Below the pieces are notes generated by a model that was not told the DNA's origin, made no database searches, and saw nothing but the letters and a program-made list of their open reading frames with translations. DNA of 15,201 bases from JAKSUT01 sp045616505 (GTDB taxonomy: Bacteria; Cyanobacteriota; Vampirovibrionia; Gastranaerophilales; Gastranaerophilaceae), in NCBI GenBank assembly GCA_045616505.1, contig JAZLGV010000008.1, positions 1 to 15,201 on the forward strand. The letters run 5' to 3'. Position numbers and translations under genes: made by a program. Positions 1 through 6,538 of the stretch are shown piece after piece (positions within the stretch are counted from its first letter, which is position 1; every line of letters starts with the position of its first letter).

Positions 1-1408
1 GAACAATTCTATGCGCTAACCAACAAGCAGCAGCTACGGCTCCTGACTTTGAACCTTCTAAAACATATTCGCCAAAGTACAAATCTTCATCTTTGGGCTT
101 TGTCGAACTTGAAATATAAGGCGCATGAGATACCGTTGATGATTTTGTAATTTTATTTTTATACAAAATCGCACCAGCTGGATATGGCAAATAACCTAAT
201 TTATGAGGATCAATTGTTATTGAATCAGCACAATCAAATGCACAAAAAGCATTATAAAGTTCTTTTGACGGCCAACTGCCTCCCATATATTCTTTTACTT
301 TTTCATAAGGTTTAATATTATTATCTTTATCTAAAAATAATGATTTTACATACCCGCCATAAGCTGCATCTATATGAATAAAGAAAGACGAATTATATTC
401 TTTTTCTAACCAATCTCTTGTTGCTTTTATCTTGTCAATATAATCAACTGCAGAACTTTCTGTTGCACCAGCAATTGCAATAACAGAAACAATAGGTTCT
501 CTATGTTCAACACAATAAACAAGTTTGTTTCTTAAATCATCAATATCCATACGCATATTTTCATCAACTGCAACTTGAACAACATTTTGTCTTCCAAATC
601 CTAAAATTTCTGCTGCTTTTGGCCAAGAATAATGTTTTGTTGCAGAAACTAAAATTTTACCATTATAAAAATTTTCCATTCCAACATGAGAAATATTCTT
701 TTTATTCACAAAAATATCTTGATAAATATTTCTACCCCAATCTTCACTCAAAAAATTTGCAGCTAACATATTTATAGAATTTGGAGGCAAAGATAACATC
801 TCATATTCACTCATTTGTGATAATTTTCTGACAGTTCCATTTGCTTGGACTACATCAAAATCTTTGTGAAAATTTTTTGCAACATCTTGTGCTATCAAAG
901 GAAAATATTTTGTATTTCTTACAACCCAAAGAGCTTCAATATTTGCAACTGTTCCCCCACCTGTCAAATGACCCCACGAAGTTTCTGTATCAAATCCAAC
1001 CATTTTGGCTAAATCTTTTGCTACTTCATACTCCATTTCAACTGTAACAGGAGAACCTTCAAAAGAAACATTATTCAAATTATACAAAAGTGAAGCAAAA
1101 TAACCGATAACAGATGGCATAAATCTTTCAGATTGCATATGCCCTAAATATCTTGGAGAATGAAAAGGAATTGAACCATGCAAACGATTTAGCATATCTT
1201 GATAAACAACATTTAATCTTTCAATACCTTCTTTATACCCTTCAGAATTTTTATCAAAACCGTCAGGCAAAAGAGCATCTTCTTTATGAAAAGAATTTCT
1301 CCAATCAACAAAATCATCAAAAGATTTTAAAAGTAAATCTTTAAACTCTTCTGAGTTGTTACCATTGTGAGAAAAGAAATAAGGTGTAATATCAAAATCT
1401 TTTTCCAT
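1..1408 (-). CDS. PLP-dependent amino-acid decarboxylase, tyrosine decarboxylase-like (3' end outside window)
   Basis: Group II pyridoxal-phosphate decarboxylase, expected to remove CO2 from an aromatic or acidic amino acid in the cytoplasm. The minus frame is open from ATG at 1408 to the window edge, 469 residues, with no stop. The PLP lysine is K403 in the motif DPHKLGYLPY. The aspartate expected to contact the cofactor ring nitrogen is D347 in HIDAAYGG, and TKHYSW (257-262) and EGSKSG (451-456) are further family blocks. From memory, the sequence aligns along its length with Enterococcus tyrosine decarboxylase (about 620 residues), including GHMxSE, the DENMRMDI segment and DPHKxGYxPY. This favours a tyrosine/L-DOPA-type enzyme over the shorter glutamate decarboxylases. 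About a quarter of the protein is missing past the edge. An AAGGA ribosome site lies 6 nt before the ATG. No tyrosine/tyramine antiporter is adjacent; an APC transporter lies about 11 kb away. The family call is firm; the substrate is inferred. Confidence 0.88.
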   Translation of the reverse strand, partial: MEKDFDITPYFFSHNGNNSEEFKDLLLKSFDDFVDWRNSFHKEDALLPDGFDKNSEGYKEGIERLNVVYQDMLNRLHGSIPFHSPRYLGHMQSERFMPSVIGYFASLLYNLNNVSFEGSPVTVEMEYEVAKDLAKMVGFDTETSWGHLTGGGTVANIEALWVVRNTKYFPLIAQDVAKNFHKDFDVVQANGTVRKLSQMSEYEMLSLPPNSINMLAANFLSEDWGRNIYQDIFVNKKNISHVGMENFYNGKILVSATKHYSWPKAAEILGFGRQNVVQVAVDENMRMDIDDLRNKLVYCVEHREPIVSVIAIAGATESSAVDYIDKIKATRDWLEKEYNSSFFIHIDAAYGGYVKSLFLDKDNNIKPYEKVKEYMGGSWPSKELYNAFCAFDCADSITIDPHKLGYLPYPAGAILYKNKITKSSTVSHAPYISSSTKPKDEDLYFGEYVLEGSKSGAVAAACWLAHRIV

Positions 1409-1423
1409 TATAAATCCTTGTTT

Positions 1424-1452
1424 ATTCTACATATACAATAATATTATCACAA
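1424..1452 (-). promoter_or_regulatory. Candidate sigma-70 promoter of the decarboxylase gene
   Basis: On the minus strand TTGTGA (1452-1447) and TAGAAT (1429-1424) are separated by 17 nt. The start of transcription would fall near 1417, almost on the AAGGA ribosome site at 1419-1415, so the leader would be very short. That tight fit is a reason for caution. The terminator hairpin at 1469-1508 lies just upstream and would insulate the gene from groEL transcription. Confidence 0.4.
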
Positions 1453-1468
1453 GATATTTTTTAGAATA

Positions 1469-1508
1469 AAAGAGGAGCGATTTTTATAAATAAAAATCGC
1501 TCCTCTTT
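1469..1508. terminator. Long perfect hairpin, probable bidirectional terminator
   Basis: A 19-bp perfect inverted repeat: 1469-1487 pairs with 1490-1508, leaving only two unpaired bases, so a few A-T pairs open in practice to form the loop. The GC-containing core is GAGGAGCGA / TCGCTCCTC. A run of T follows the stem on the minus strand (TTTTATTCT), while on the plus strand the tail is TTTAAC. It lies between groEL and the decarboxylase gene, both on the minus strand, and would stop read-through from the groESL operon. Confidence 0.75.
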
Positions 1509-1550
1509 AACAAATTTTCAAAATGTTTGGTTAATGTAAAAATTACGTAC

Positions 1551-1578
1551 TTTGTACGAAAATTACATCATTCCTCCC
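1551..1578. repeat. 28-bp direct repeat, copy 1 (duplicate of the groEL 3' end)
   Basis: Identical over 28 bp to 1701-1728, exactly 150 bp away. Read on the minus strand it contains the last codons of groEL (Gly-Gly-Met-Met-stop) and the sequence just after the stop. Upstream in the same frame only about 14 further residues are open before a stop, so this is a sequence remnant and not a second gene. Its first 16 bp also occur, inverted and with one base missing, at 1678-1693. Confidence 0.85.
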
Positions 1579-1700
1579 TCTGCCTGAGCAATTGCATTGC
1601 ACGGCAGCTAAGAACGGCTACAAAAAAGGCTAAAACAGTTCTGTTTCAGCCTTTTTTAGCACACTATCGAGTCATTCGTAATTTTCTACAAAATACTAAT
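1579..1700. other. 122-bp segment between the groEL-tail repeats
   Basis: Within the gene-free stretch 1409-1712, this part lies between the two 28-bp direct repeats. It holds a small stem-loop (CTGCC pairing with GGCAG around 1580-1608, with an inner GCAAT/ATTGC stem), the groEL terminator at 1622-1657, and the left arm of a hairpin at 1678-1716. That last hairpin has about 17 bp with one bulge and loop ACTA, and its right arm overlaps the groEL stop codon. No coding potential was seen. The segment 1551-1693 has imperfect inverted ends of 16/15 bp, so a tiny transposon-like (MITE) or attachment-site scar is possible. Confidence 0.5.
1622..1657 (-). terminator. groEL rho-independent terminator
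   Basis: A hairpin in which 1622-1631 (AAAAAAGGCT on the plus strand) pairs with 1648-1657. One mismatch (1632/1647) follows, then 1633-1638 pairs with 1641-1646. On the minus strand the stem ends in AGCC followed by a run of six T, the normal form of an intrinsic terminator for leftward transcription. It lies about 55 nt past the groEL stop. The A-tract on the other side lets it also work rightward. Confidence 0.8.
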
Positions 1701-1728
1701 TTTGTACGAAAATTACATCATTCCTCCC
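1701..1728. repeat. 28-bp direct repeat, copy 2 (genuine groEL 3' end)
   Basis: This copy overlaps the end of groEL: bases 1713-1728 are its last codons and stop (minus strand), and 1701-1712 lie just beyond. It is identical to 1551-1578. Bases 1699-1716 also form the right arm of a hairpin with 1678-1694, so the stop codon sits in the base of a stem. Confidence 0.85.
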
Positions 1729-3316
1729 ATACCGCCCATGCCTGCCATTGCTGACATATCAGGCATTGCAGGTTTTTCTTCTGGAATATCTACAACTGCA
1801 GCTTCTGTTGTCAATAACATTGAAGCTACTGAAGCAGCGTTTTCTAATGCTGAACGAGTTACTTTTGCAGGATCAACAATACCAGCTTTAATCATATCTG
1901 TATATTCGTTTCTCAATGCGTCATAACCGAAAGAACCTTTTTCTTCTTTTACTTTGTCGATTACAACATCTGATTTTGCACCAGCATTTCTAACAATAGC
2001 TTTTAGAGGAATATCCAAAGCTGCTGTTAAAATTTTATAACCAAGTTTTTCATCATCAGATTCAAAAGTTTCTTTGCCTAGTCTTTCTTCAAGTTCTTGT
2101 TGAACTCTTACTAAAGTAACTCCACCACCTGGAACGATACCTTCTTCGTTTGCTGCTCTTGTTGCGTTTAAAGCATCTTCAATACGAAGTTTTCTTTCTT
2201 TCAATTCGATTTCAGTTGCAGCACCAACTTCGATAACAGCAACACCACCAGAAAGTTTTGCTACTCTTTCTTGTAATTTTTCTTTGTCATAAGCTGAATC
2301 AGAAGCTTCGATTTGTTTTCTTAATAAAGAAACTCTTTCTGCAACTGCAGCTTTTGTATCATCACCAGTTACGATTGTTGTTTCATCTTTTGTAACTGTA
2401 ACACGTTTTGCTTTACCCATCATTTGAGTTGTTACGTTTTCCAATTTGATACCAAGTTCTTCTGTGAACATTTCGCCACCAGTTAAAATAGCGATATCTT
2501 CAAGCATTTCTTTTCTTCTATCACCGAAACCTGGAGCTTTAACAGCAACTGCTCTTAAAACTTTTCTCATTGTATTAACAACTAATGTAGCTAATGCTTC
2601 ACCTTCAACATCTTCTGCGATAATCAATAATGATTTACCATCACGAGCAACTTGTTCTAATACAGGAACTAAATCTGCGATTAAGTTGATTTTTTTGTTT
2701 ACACAAAGAACATAAGCATCTTCTAAAACAGCTTCCATTCTTTCAGCATCAGTAACGAAATAAGGTGAAATATAACCTTTGTCGAATTGCATACCTTCAA
2801 CAACCTTCAAATTGGTACCGAAAGATTTGCTTTCTTCAACAGTTATAACACCGTCGTGTCCAACTTTTTGCATAGCTTCTGCAATCAATTCACCGATTTC
2901 TGAATTGTTACCTGCAGAAATTGTAGCAACTTGTGCTGTACCTTCTTGAGTGTTTACAGGTTTTGACATTGATTTGATTTTTTCAACTGAAATATTAACT
3001 GCTTTGTCGATACCTCTTTTAATAGAAATAGGATTTGCACCAGCAGTTAAGTTTTTCAAACCTTCTCTTACGATAGCTTGAGCTAAAACTGAAGCAGTTG
3101 TAGTACCGTCACCAGCAACATCGTTTGTTTTAGAAGAAACTTCTTTCAACAATTGAGCTCCTGCATTTTCTAAACCATCTTTAAGTTCAATTTCTTTTGC
3201 AAAATTACGTTACGTCCTTTTGGTCCAAGAGTAACTTTTACAGCATTTGCTACTGCATCTATACCTGCCAAAAGGCTTTTTCTAGCGTCTTCTTCAAATA
3301 TAATTTTTTTAGCCAT
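1713..3316 (-). pseudogene. groL: Chaperonin GroEL (Hsp60), frameshifted by a 49-nt deletion near the N-terminus
   Basis: GroEL forms the double-ring ATP-driven folding chamber that works with GroES in the cytoplasm. The reading frame starts at ATG 3316 behind an AAGGAGA ribosome site (7 nt spacing), 20 nt after groES, and encodes MAKKIIFEEDARKSLLAG... to NVIL at residue 39. Coding then jumps to AKEIELKDG in another frame. Compared with E. coli GroEL, 16 residues plus one nucleotide are missing at about 3200/3201, including the counterparts of Lys51 and Asp52 of the ATP site. As written, translation from the true start stops after 48 residues (stop at 3172-3170). The remainder is open for about 495 codons and otherwise normal: DGTTT nucleotide motif, IEDALNATRAA (Asp398 equivalent), and Gly/Met-rich tail ending GGMGGMM. 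An intact protein would be about 550 residues. This is either a true lesion or a sequencing/assembly error; the strong conservation of the rest favours an error or a very recent mutation. Confidence 0.9.
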
Positions 3317-3336
3317 TATAATTTCTCCTTATACAA

Positions 3337-3627
3337 CTATGCTTCGATAACTGCCAAAGCATCTTTTACTGATAAAATTTTATAAACTGTACCATCGATT
3401 TTTACATCTGTTCCAGAATATTTAGCATATAAAATAACATCGCCAACTTTAACGTCTAATGGTTCTCTATCTCCATTTTCAAGAGTTTTTCCAAGACCAA
3501 CTGCAATTACTTCACCTTTTTGAGGTTTTTCTTTTGCATTATCAGGAATAAAAATTCCGCCTGAAGTTTGTTCATTATCTTCAATAACTTTAATAACGAT
3601 TCTATCGCCTAATGGTTTAATTGTCAT
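3337..3627 (-). CDS. groES: Co-chaperonin GroES (Hsp10)
   Basis: Lid of the GroEL folding chamber; seven subunits cap the GroEL ring. The 96-residue product has the usual length. It begins with the family block IKPLGDRIVIK and contains the GroEL-binding mobile loop around residues 16-34 (QTSGGIFIPDNAKEKP), followed by KGEVIAVGLG and VGDVILYAKYSGTDV. The ATG at 3627 is preceded by a strong AGGAGGA ribosome site 6 nt away. It is the first gene of a groES-groEL operon and is divergent from grpE-dnaJ. No CIRCE inverted repeat, the HrcA operator common on groE operons, was found upstream, so heat control must use another element. A possible minus-strand -10 (TATAAA at 3677-3672) is too weakly supported to list. 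Confidence 0.97.
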   Translation of the reverse strand: MTIKPLGDRIVIKVIEDNEQTSGGIFIPDNAKEKPQKGEVIAVGLGKTLENGDREPLDVKVGDVILYAKYSGTDVKIDGTVYKILSVKDALAVIEA

Positions 3628-3879
3628 AATATATCCTCCTTTTTAAATTAACCACCTGTGACTATACATGATTTATACAATAAAATTTTTAAAAAATTAA
3701 AAAAGTTAAGGAAAAATTAATAATTTGAAAACAAATAAAAATACATATACTAAAAGCCGATGCAATAAAGACTTTTCTACAATATATTAATTAATAATTT
3801 TACCGAAATATTAAAAAAAAATAAATTTAACTTACATATTAATATTTTACAAATATAATTATACTAAGGAGATAAAAAA
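3628..3879. promoter_or_regulatory. Divergent control region between groESL and grpE-dnaJ
   Basis: 252 nt of nearly pure A/T sequence that must hold the promoters for both chaperone operons. I found no CIRCE (TTAGCACTC-N9-GAGTGCTAA), no hairpin with GC content and no open reading frame. An imperfect ATTAATAATTT direct repeat occurs near 3717 and 3789, but such words are expected by chance in this composition. Confidence 0.6.
3831..3859 (+). promoter_or_regulatory. Candidate sigma-70 promoter of grpE-dnaJ
   Basis: CTTACA (3831-3836) and a perfect TATAAT (3854-3859) are separated by 17 nt. The predicted start, near 3866, coincides with the AAGGAG ribosome site (3866-3871), implying an extremely short leader. 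An overlapping TATACT at 3860-3865 is an alternative -10. Confidence 0.5.
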
Positions 3880-4497
3880 ATGAATTATAAAGACAAAGAA
3901 ATATCATCTACAAACCCGTTTAAAAATGGAGACGAAGAAGAAATGAATACAGAAGTAAACCCAGAAGCAGAAGTAATTGTTAACGAAGAAGAACAACAAC
4001 CACAAGAAGAAGTTACAGAAGAAACAGCAAACGAAGAAGAAGAAAGTGCTGAAGCAAAACTTCAAAAAGATTATGATAATTTAAACAATCAATACATAAG
4101 ACTTGCAGCAGATTTTGACAACTTCCGCAAACGTCAAGCACAAGAAAGAGAATCTCTTATCTCTTACGGTGCGCAAGATGCAATGAAAAAACTTATTGAA
4201 GTATTAGATAACTTTGACAGAGCAAAAGGTGTTATTGAAAAAACTGAAGATATTAATGCGGTAAAAGAAGGCTTTAATGTACTTTACAACCAATTGTTTG
4301 ATAATTTAGGAAAACTTGGTTTAGAAGTTATCAAAGCCCAAGGAGAAGAATTTGACCCAAATCTTCACGAAGCAGTAATGCAAACTCCAACATCAGAAAC
4401 ACCTGAAAACCATGTTATAATGGAATTGCAAAAAGGTTACAAACTTGGGGATAAAGTTTTAAGACCTTCATTAGTAAATGTTGCAACAGCAGAATAA
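3880..4497 (+). CDS. grpE: Nucleotide exchange factor GrpE
   Basis: GrpE is a dimer that releases ADP from DnaK and so resets the Hsp70 folding cycle. The product has 205 residues, within the family's range. Residues 1-55 are a very acidic, Glu-rich disordered tail. A long helix/coiled-coil segment follows (about 57-110, with LAADFDNFRKRQAQE, a strong GrpE mark). The C-terminal beta domain carries the signature around residues 150-200 (GEEFDPNLHEAVMQ and GYKLGDKVLRPSLVNVA). The ATG follows AAGGAG by 8 nt. A second in-frame ATG at codon 22 could also start the protein, but it lacks as good a ribosome site. dnaJ begins 36 nt downstream, so the two are probably cotranscribed. The usual hrcA and dnaK neighbours are absent here. 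Confidence 0.96.
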   Translation: MNYKDKEISSTNPFKNGDEEEMNTEVNPEAEVIVNEEEQQPQEEVTEETANEEEESAEAKLQKDYDNLNNQYIRLAADFDNFRKRQAQERESLISYGAQDAMKKLIEVLDNFDRAKGVIEKTEDINAVKEGFNVLYNQLFDNLGKLGLEVIKAQGEEFDPNLHEAVMQTPTSETPENHVIMELQKGYKLGDKVLRPSLVNVATAE

Positions 4498-4533
4498 ATA
4501 GCCCTAAATAGAATTAAGAAATAGGATTAAAAT

Positions 4534-5664
4534 ATGGCAGATTATTATGAAATACTAGGTGTTAGCAAAAATGCTGACAAAGCCGAAATAAAAAGTGCAT
4601 TTAGAAAAAAAGCTAGAACACTACACCCTGACGTAAACAAAGCACCAGATGCCGAAGAAAAATTCAAAGAACTTGGCAAAGCTTATGATACGTTAATGGA
4701 TGACGAAAAAAGAACACTATACGACAGATATGGTGAAGACGGGCTTCAAAACGCAGGTTACGATACAAATGGTCCATTCGCAAGTGGTTTTGGCGACATC
4801 AATGATATTTTCAATTCTTTCTTTGGTGGATTTGGTTTCTCTCAAAGAGAAGTCGATCCAAACGCACCTCAACAAGGTGATGACTTGAGAATTGACATTG
4901 AATTAGAATTTAAAGATGCAGTTTTTGGTATTACAAAAGAAATAAAAATAGACCACCTAGAAACTTGCCCTTCTTGTAAAGGTACAGGTGCAGAAAAAGG
5001 TTCAACACCAGTAAAATGTCCAACTTGCGGTGGTGCAGGAAAAATTCAACAAACAACACAAACAATTCTAGGACATTTCACACAAGTTACAACTTGCCCA
5101 GATTGTAAAGGTAAAGGTGTAAAAATTCAAAATCCTTGCAAAGAATGTAAAGGTTCAGGTCAAGTAACAAAAGAAAAAGCTATCGACCTAAAAATACCTG
5201 CTGGTGTAGATACAGGTTCAAAAATGAGACTTTCAAACGAAGGTGATATGGGCAAAAACGGAGGACCTTCAGGAGATTTATATGTAGTAATTCATGTAAA
5301 ACCATCTGATTATTTCAAAAGAGAAGGTTTCAATGTTTATACAACTCTTGAAATTTCACCTGCACAAGCCGTTTTAGGTGACGATGTTACAATAAAAACT
5401 CTTGACGGAGAAAAAACAATATCAATTCCTGCAGGAGCTCAATACAACCAAACAATCACTCTAAAAGGTGAAGGTGTACCTTATCTTGGAAAACAAAATC
5501 AAAGAGGTAACCATATCGTAATTCTTGACATTAAAACTCCATCTAATATCAATGATGAAGAAAGAATGTTATACAAAAAGTTATATGAAATTTATACTCA
5601 CAAAAAATTTAGTGAAAAAACAAGCATAATGGATAAAGTTAAAAATTCTTTTTCAAAATCTTAA
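4534..5664 (+). CDS. dnaJ: Chaperone DnaJ (Hsp40, class A)
   Basis: DnaJ delivers unfolded clients to DnaK and stimulates its ATPase. All class A parts are visible in 376 residues. The J-domain is at 1-68 with the catalytic HPD at 31-33. A Gly/Phe-rich linker runs from about 75 to 105. Four CxxCxGxG zinc repeats begin at C145, C162, C188 and C202, forming two zinc centres. The C-terminal substrate-binding domains follow, including GDLYVVIHVKPSDYFKREG and LKGEGVPYLG. The start is supported by the typical MADYYEILGV N-terminus, although the ribosome site (ATAGGATTAAAAT) is weak. It follows grpE directly; dnaK must be elsewhere in the genome. No GC-containing terminator is visible after the stop, only A/T hairpins around 5730-5785. 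Confidence 0.97.
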   Translation: MADYYEILGVSKNADKAEIKSAFRKKARTLHPDVNKAPDAEEKFKELGKAYDTLMDDEKRTLYDRYGEDGLQNAGYDTNGPFASGFGDINDIFNSFFGGFGFSQREVDPNAPQQGDDLRIDIELEFKDAVFGITKEIKIDHLETCPSCKGTGAEKGSTPVKCPTCGGAGKIQQTTQTILGHFTQVTTCPDCKGKGVKIQNPCKECKGSGQVTKEKAIDLKIPAGVDTGSKMRLSNEGDMGKNGGPSGDLYVVIHVKPSDYFKREGFNVYTTLEISPAQAVLGDDVTIKTLDGEKTISIPAGAQYNQTITLKGEGVPYLGKQNQRGNHIVILDIKTPSNINDEERMLYKKLYEIYTHKKFSEKTSIMDKVKNSFSKS

Positions 5665-5782
5665 TCAAATTTAACAATATTCCACAAACAGAAAAGCTTG
5701 TATTTACTGGGTTTCAGAATATTTATTGCAATTTTACAAAAAAAATTGTATATTTATGTAACTTAACTAGCAAAAAAATTTT

Positions 5783-5816
5783 TTGTCATGTTTTATAACA
5801 TGAGTAAAAAACATGA
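5783..5816 (+). promoter_or_regulatory. Candidate promoter with palindromic operator before the 113-residue protein gene
   Basis: The 18-bp palindrome TCATGTTTTATAACATGA (5786-5803) has 7-bp arms, and a third half-site AACATGA occurs 13 bp further on (5810-5816). It overlaps a possible promoter, TTGTCA (5783-5788) and TAAAAA (5805-5810) with a 16-nt spacer. The arrangement of two facing half-sites plus one direct copy across a -35/-10 region is what a repressor or activator operator would look like. The transcribed palindrome has too little GC for a terminator. Confidence 0.45.
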
Positions 5817-5848
5817 TAGAGAAATAATAAGAGAGAAACAGGTGAAAC

Positions 5849-6190
5849 ATGAGTGAGATTAACAACTTTAATTATGATGTAAAACACATAATGCCACAAG
5901 AACAACTTGTGTCTGCAAAAAAAGCAGAAGAAACACCAGTTGAAAAAGAAGCAGAAACTATTCAAGATTTTTCTAACCCTAAAGCAGAAGCTCTAGGACG
6001 TTCTCAAGTAACTAAAACAGACAATGTTAAAACTGATGTAAAATTCTTGAAAGAAAACTTTGATACAGTACAAAGTGCAGAAAAATTCTTTGATATCGCA
6101 TATAAACAATTAAAAGATGCAGGAGTAAACGAAGCTTATGAAAAAGCTTGCACTATGGCATCTATATATGCACAAGAAATGACAAAATAA
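5849..6190 (+). CDS. Hypothetical protein, 113 residues
   Basis: No family was recognised. The product is small, soluble and without signal peptide, membrane segment or cysteine cluster (one Cys, near residue 101). Residues 1-60 are charged and Glu/Lys-rich, probably disordered (for example ETPVEKEAETIQDF). Residues 63-110 look like two or three helices (VKFLKENFDTVQSAEKFFDIAYKQLKDAG and onward). The start at ATG 5849 follows CAGGTGAAAC, a moderate ribosome site. It is a single-gene unit: an operator-like palindrome lies upstream and a strong terminator begins 22 nt after the stop. Codon use matches its neighbours, and a long open frame with its own signals supports a real gene. Function unknown. 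Confidence 0.8.
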   Translation: MSEINNFNYDVKHIMPQEQLVSAKKAEETPVEKEAETIQDFSNPKAEALGRSQVTKTDNVKTDVKFLKENFDTVQSAEKFFDIAYKQLKDAGVNEAYEKACTMASIYAQEMTK

Positions 6191-6212
6191 TTCATAAACA
6201 AAACATTTCACA

Positions 6213-6256
6213 AAAGGGTAAAAGTCAAAAATAACAAGGCTTTTACCCTTTGTTTT
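6213..6256 (+). terminator. Rho-independent terminator of the 113-residue protein gene
   Basis: AAAGGGTAAAAG (6213-6224) pairs perfectly over 12 bp with 6240-6251, with a 15-nt loop, followed by GTTTTA. It begins 22 nt after the stop codon. Confidence 0.8.
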
Positions 6257-6270
6257 ATCACATAATTTAT

Positions 6271-6327
6271 ATTAAGAAATATTACAAACCTGAACATTTT
6301 CAAAAACTTATCTTAATATTTCTTAAT
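6271..6327. repeat. 14-bp perfect inverted repeat upstream of the sigma factor gene
   Basis: ATTAAGAAATATTA (6271-6284) is exactly repeated in reverse complement at 6314-6327, with 29 nt between. The word TCTTAATAT also occurs twice in tandem at 6311-6329. All bases except four are A/T, so it is not a terminator. It lies just before the candidate -35 of the sigma gene and could be a paired binding site. The rest of the gene-free stretch 6191-6538 holds the terminator at 6213, a candidate promoter at 6335 and a structured leader at 6425. Confidence 0.55.
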
Positions 6328-6334
6328 ATATATC

Positions 6335-6363
6335 TTGTATTTTGTATATAAATATGATATATT
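6335..6363 (+). promoter_or_regulatory. Candidate promoter of the sigma factor gene
   Basis: TTGTAT (6335-6340) and TATATT (6358-6363) are separated by 17 nt. Transcription would start near 6370 and give a leader of roughly 170 nt, much longer than the other leaders in this window and enough to hold the structure at 6425-6486. The surrounding sequence is rich in TATA-like words, so support is moderate. Confidence 0.4.
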
Positions 6364-6424
6364 TAGTATATACATTCCCCATTATATTAATTTGCTTTTG
6401 AGAATTTACCCACTAACTGATTGT

Positions 6425-6486
6425 CGCCAATAAGTACGTTATCAGGCACATTATTTATTGTGCAAAAAATAACCCTTATGTAGGCG
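6425..6486 (+). ncRNA. Structured 5' leader element of the sigma factor gene (candidate cis-regulatory RNA)
   Basis: Four nested helices can form one long imperfect hairpin. CGCC 6425-6428 pairs with GGCG 6483-6486; ATAAG 6430-6434 with CTTAT 6475-6479; GTTAT 6438-6442 with ATAAC 6469-6473; GCACA 6446-6450 with TGTGC 6459-6463. The terminal loop is TTATTTAT, and short asymmetric internal loops separate the helices. In total 19 pairs form over 62 nt, in order and without conflict. The sequence matches no riboswitch class I recognise. It ends 52 nt before the start codon of a sigma factor, so an RNA thermometer, ligand sensor or protein-binding leader is possible. A long DNA operator is the alternative. 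Confidence 0.5.
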
Positions 6487-6538
6487 CTAATTGTGATGCA
6501 AAAAATTATGTGTATTTTGAAAAATAGGAGTTTAGCCG

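Noticed and set aside
1..1408. Glutamate decarboxylase (gadB) assignment
   Set aside because: Length, the long segment between residues 170 and 260, and the DPHKxGYxPY context fit the tyrosine decarboxylase branch better; still, substrate is not proven.
1551..1578. A second groEL gene or groEL fragment ending at 1551
   Set aside because: Only the last few codons match; the frame closes about 19 codons upstream with no further similarity.
2446..2715. Open frame on the plus strand inside groEL, about 89 codons
   Set aside because: It is antisense to highly conserved groEL codons, has no ribosome site and its product resembles nothing; a frame shadow.
1713..3152. Treating the 479-codon open frame as a complete GroEL
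   Set aside because: Its TTG start is internal; the real start with ribosome site and conserved N-terminus is at 3316 in another frame, so it is the downstream part of a frameshifted gene.
5730..5785. dnaJ terminator made of A/T hairpins (CAATTTT/AAAATTG and CAAAAAA/TTTTTTG)
   Set aside because: The stems contain almost no GC and are expected by chance in this sequence, so they cannot be called terminators.
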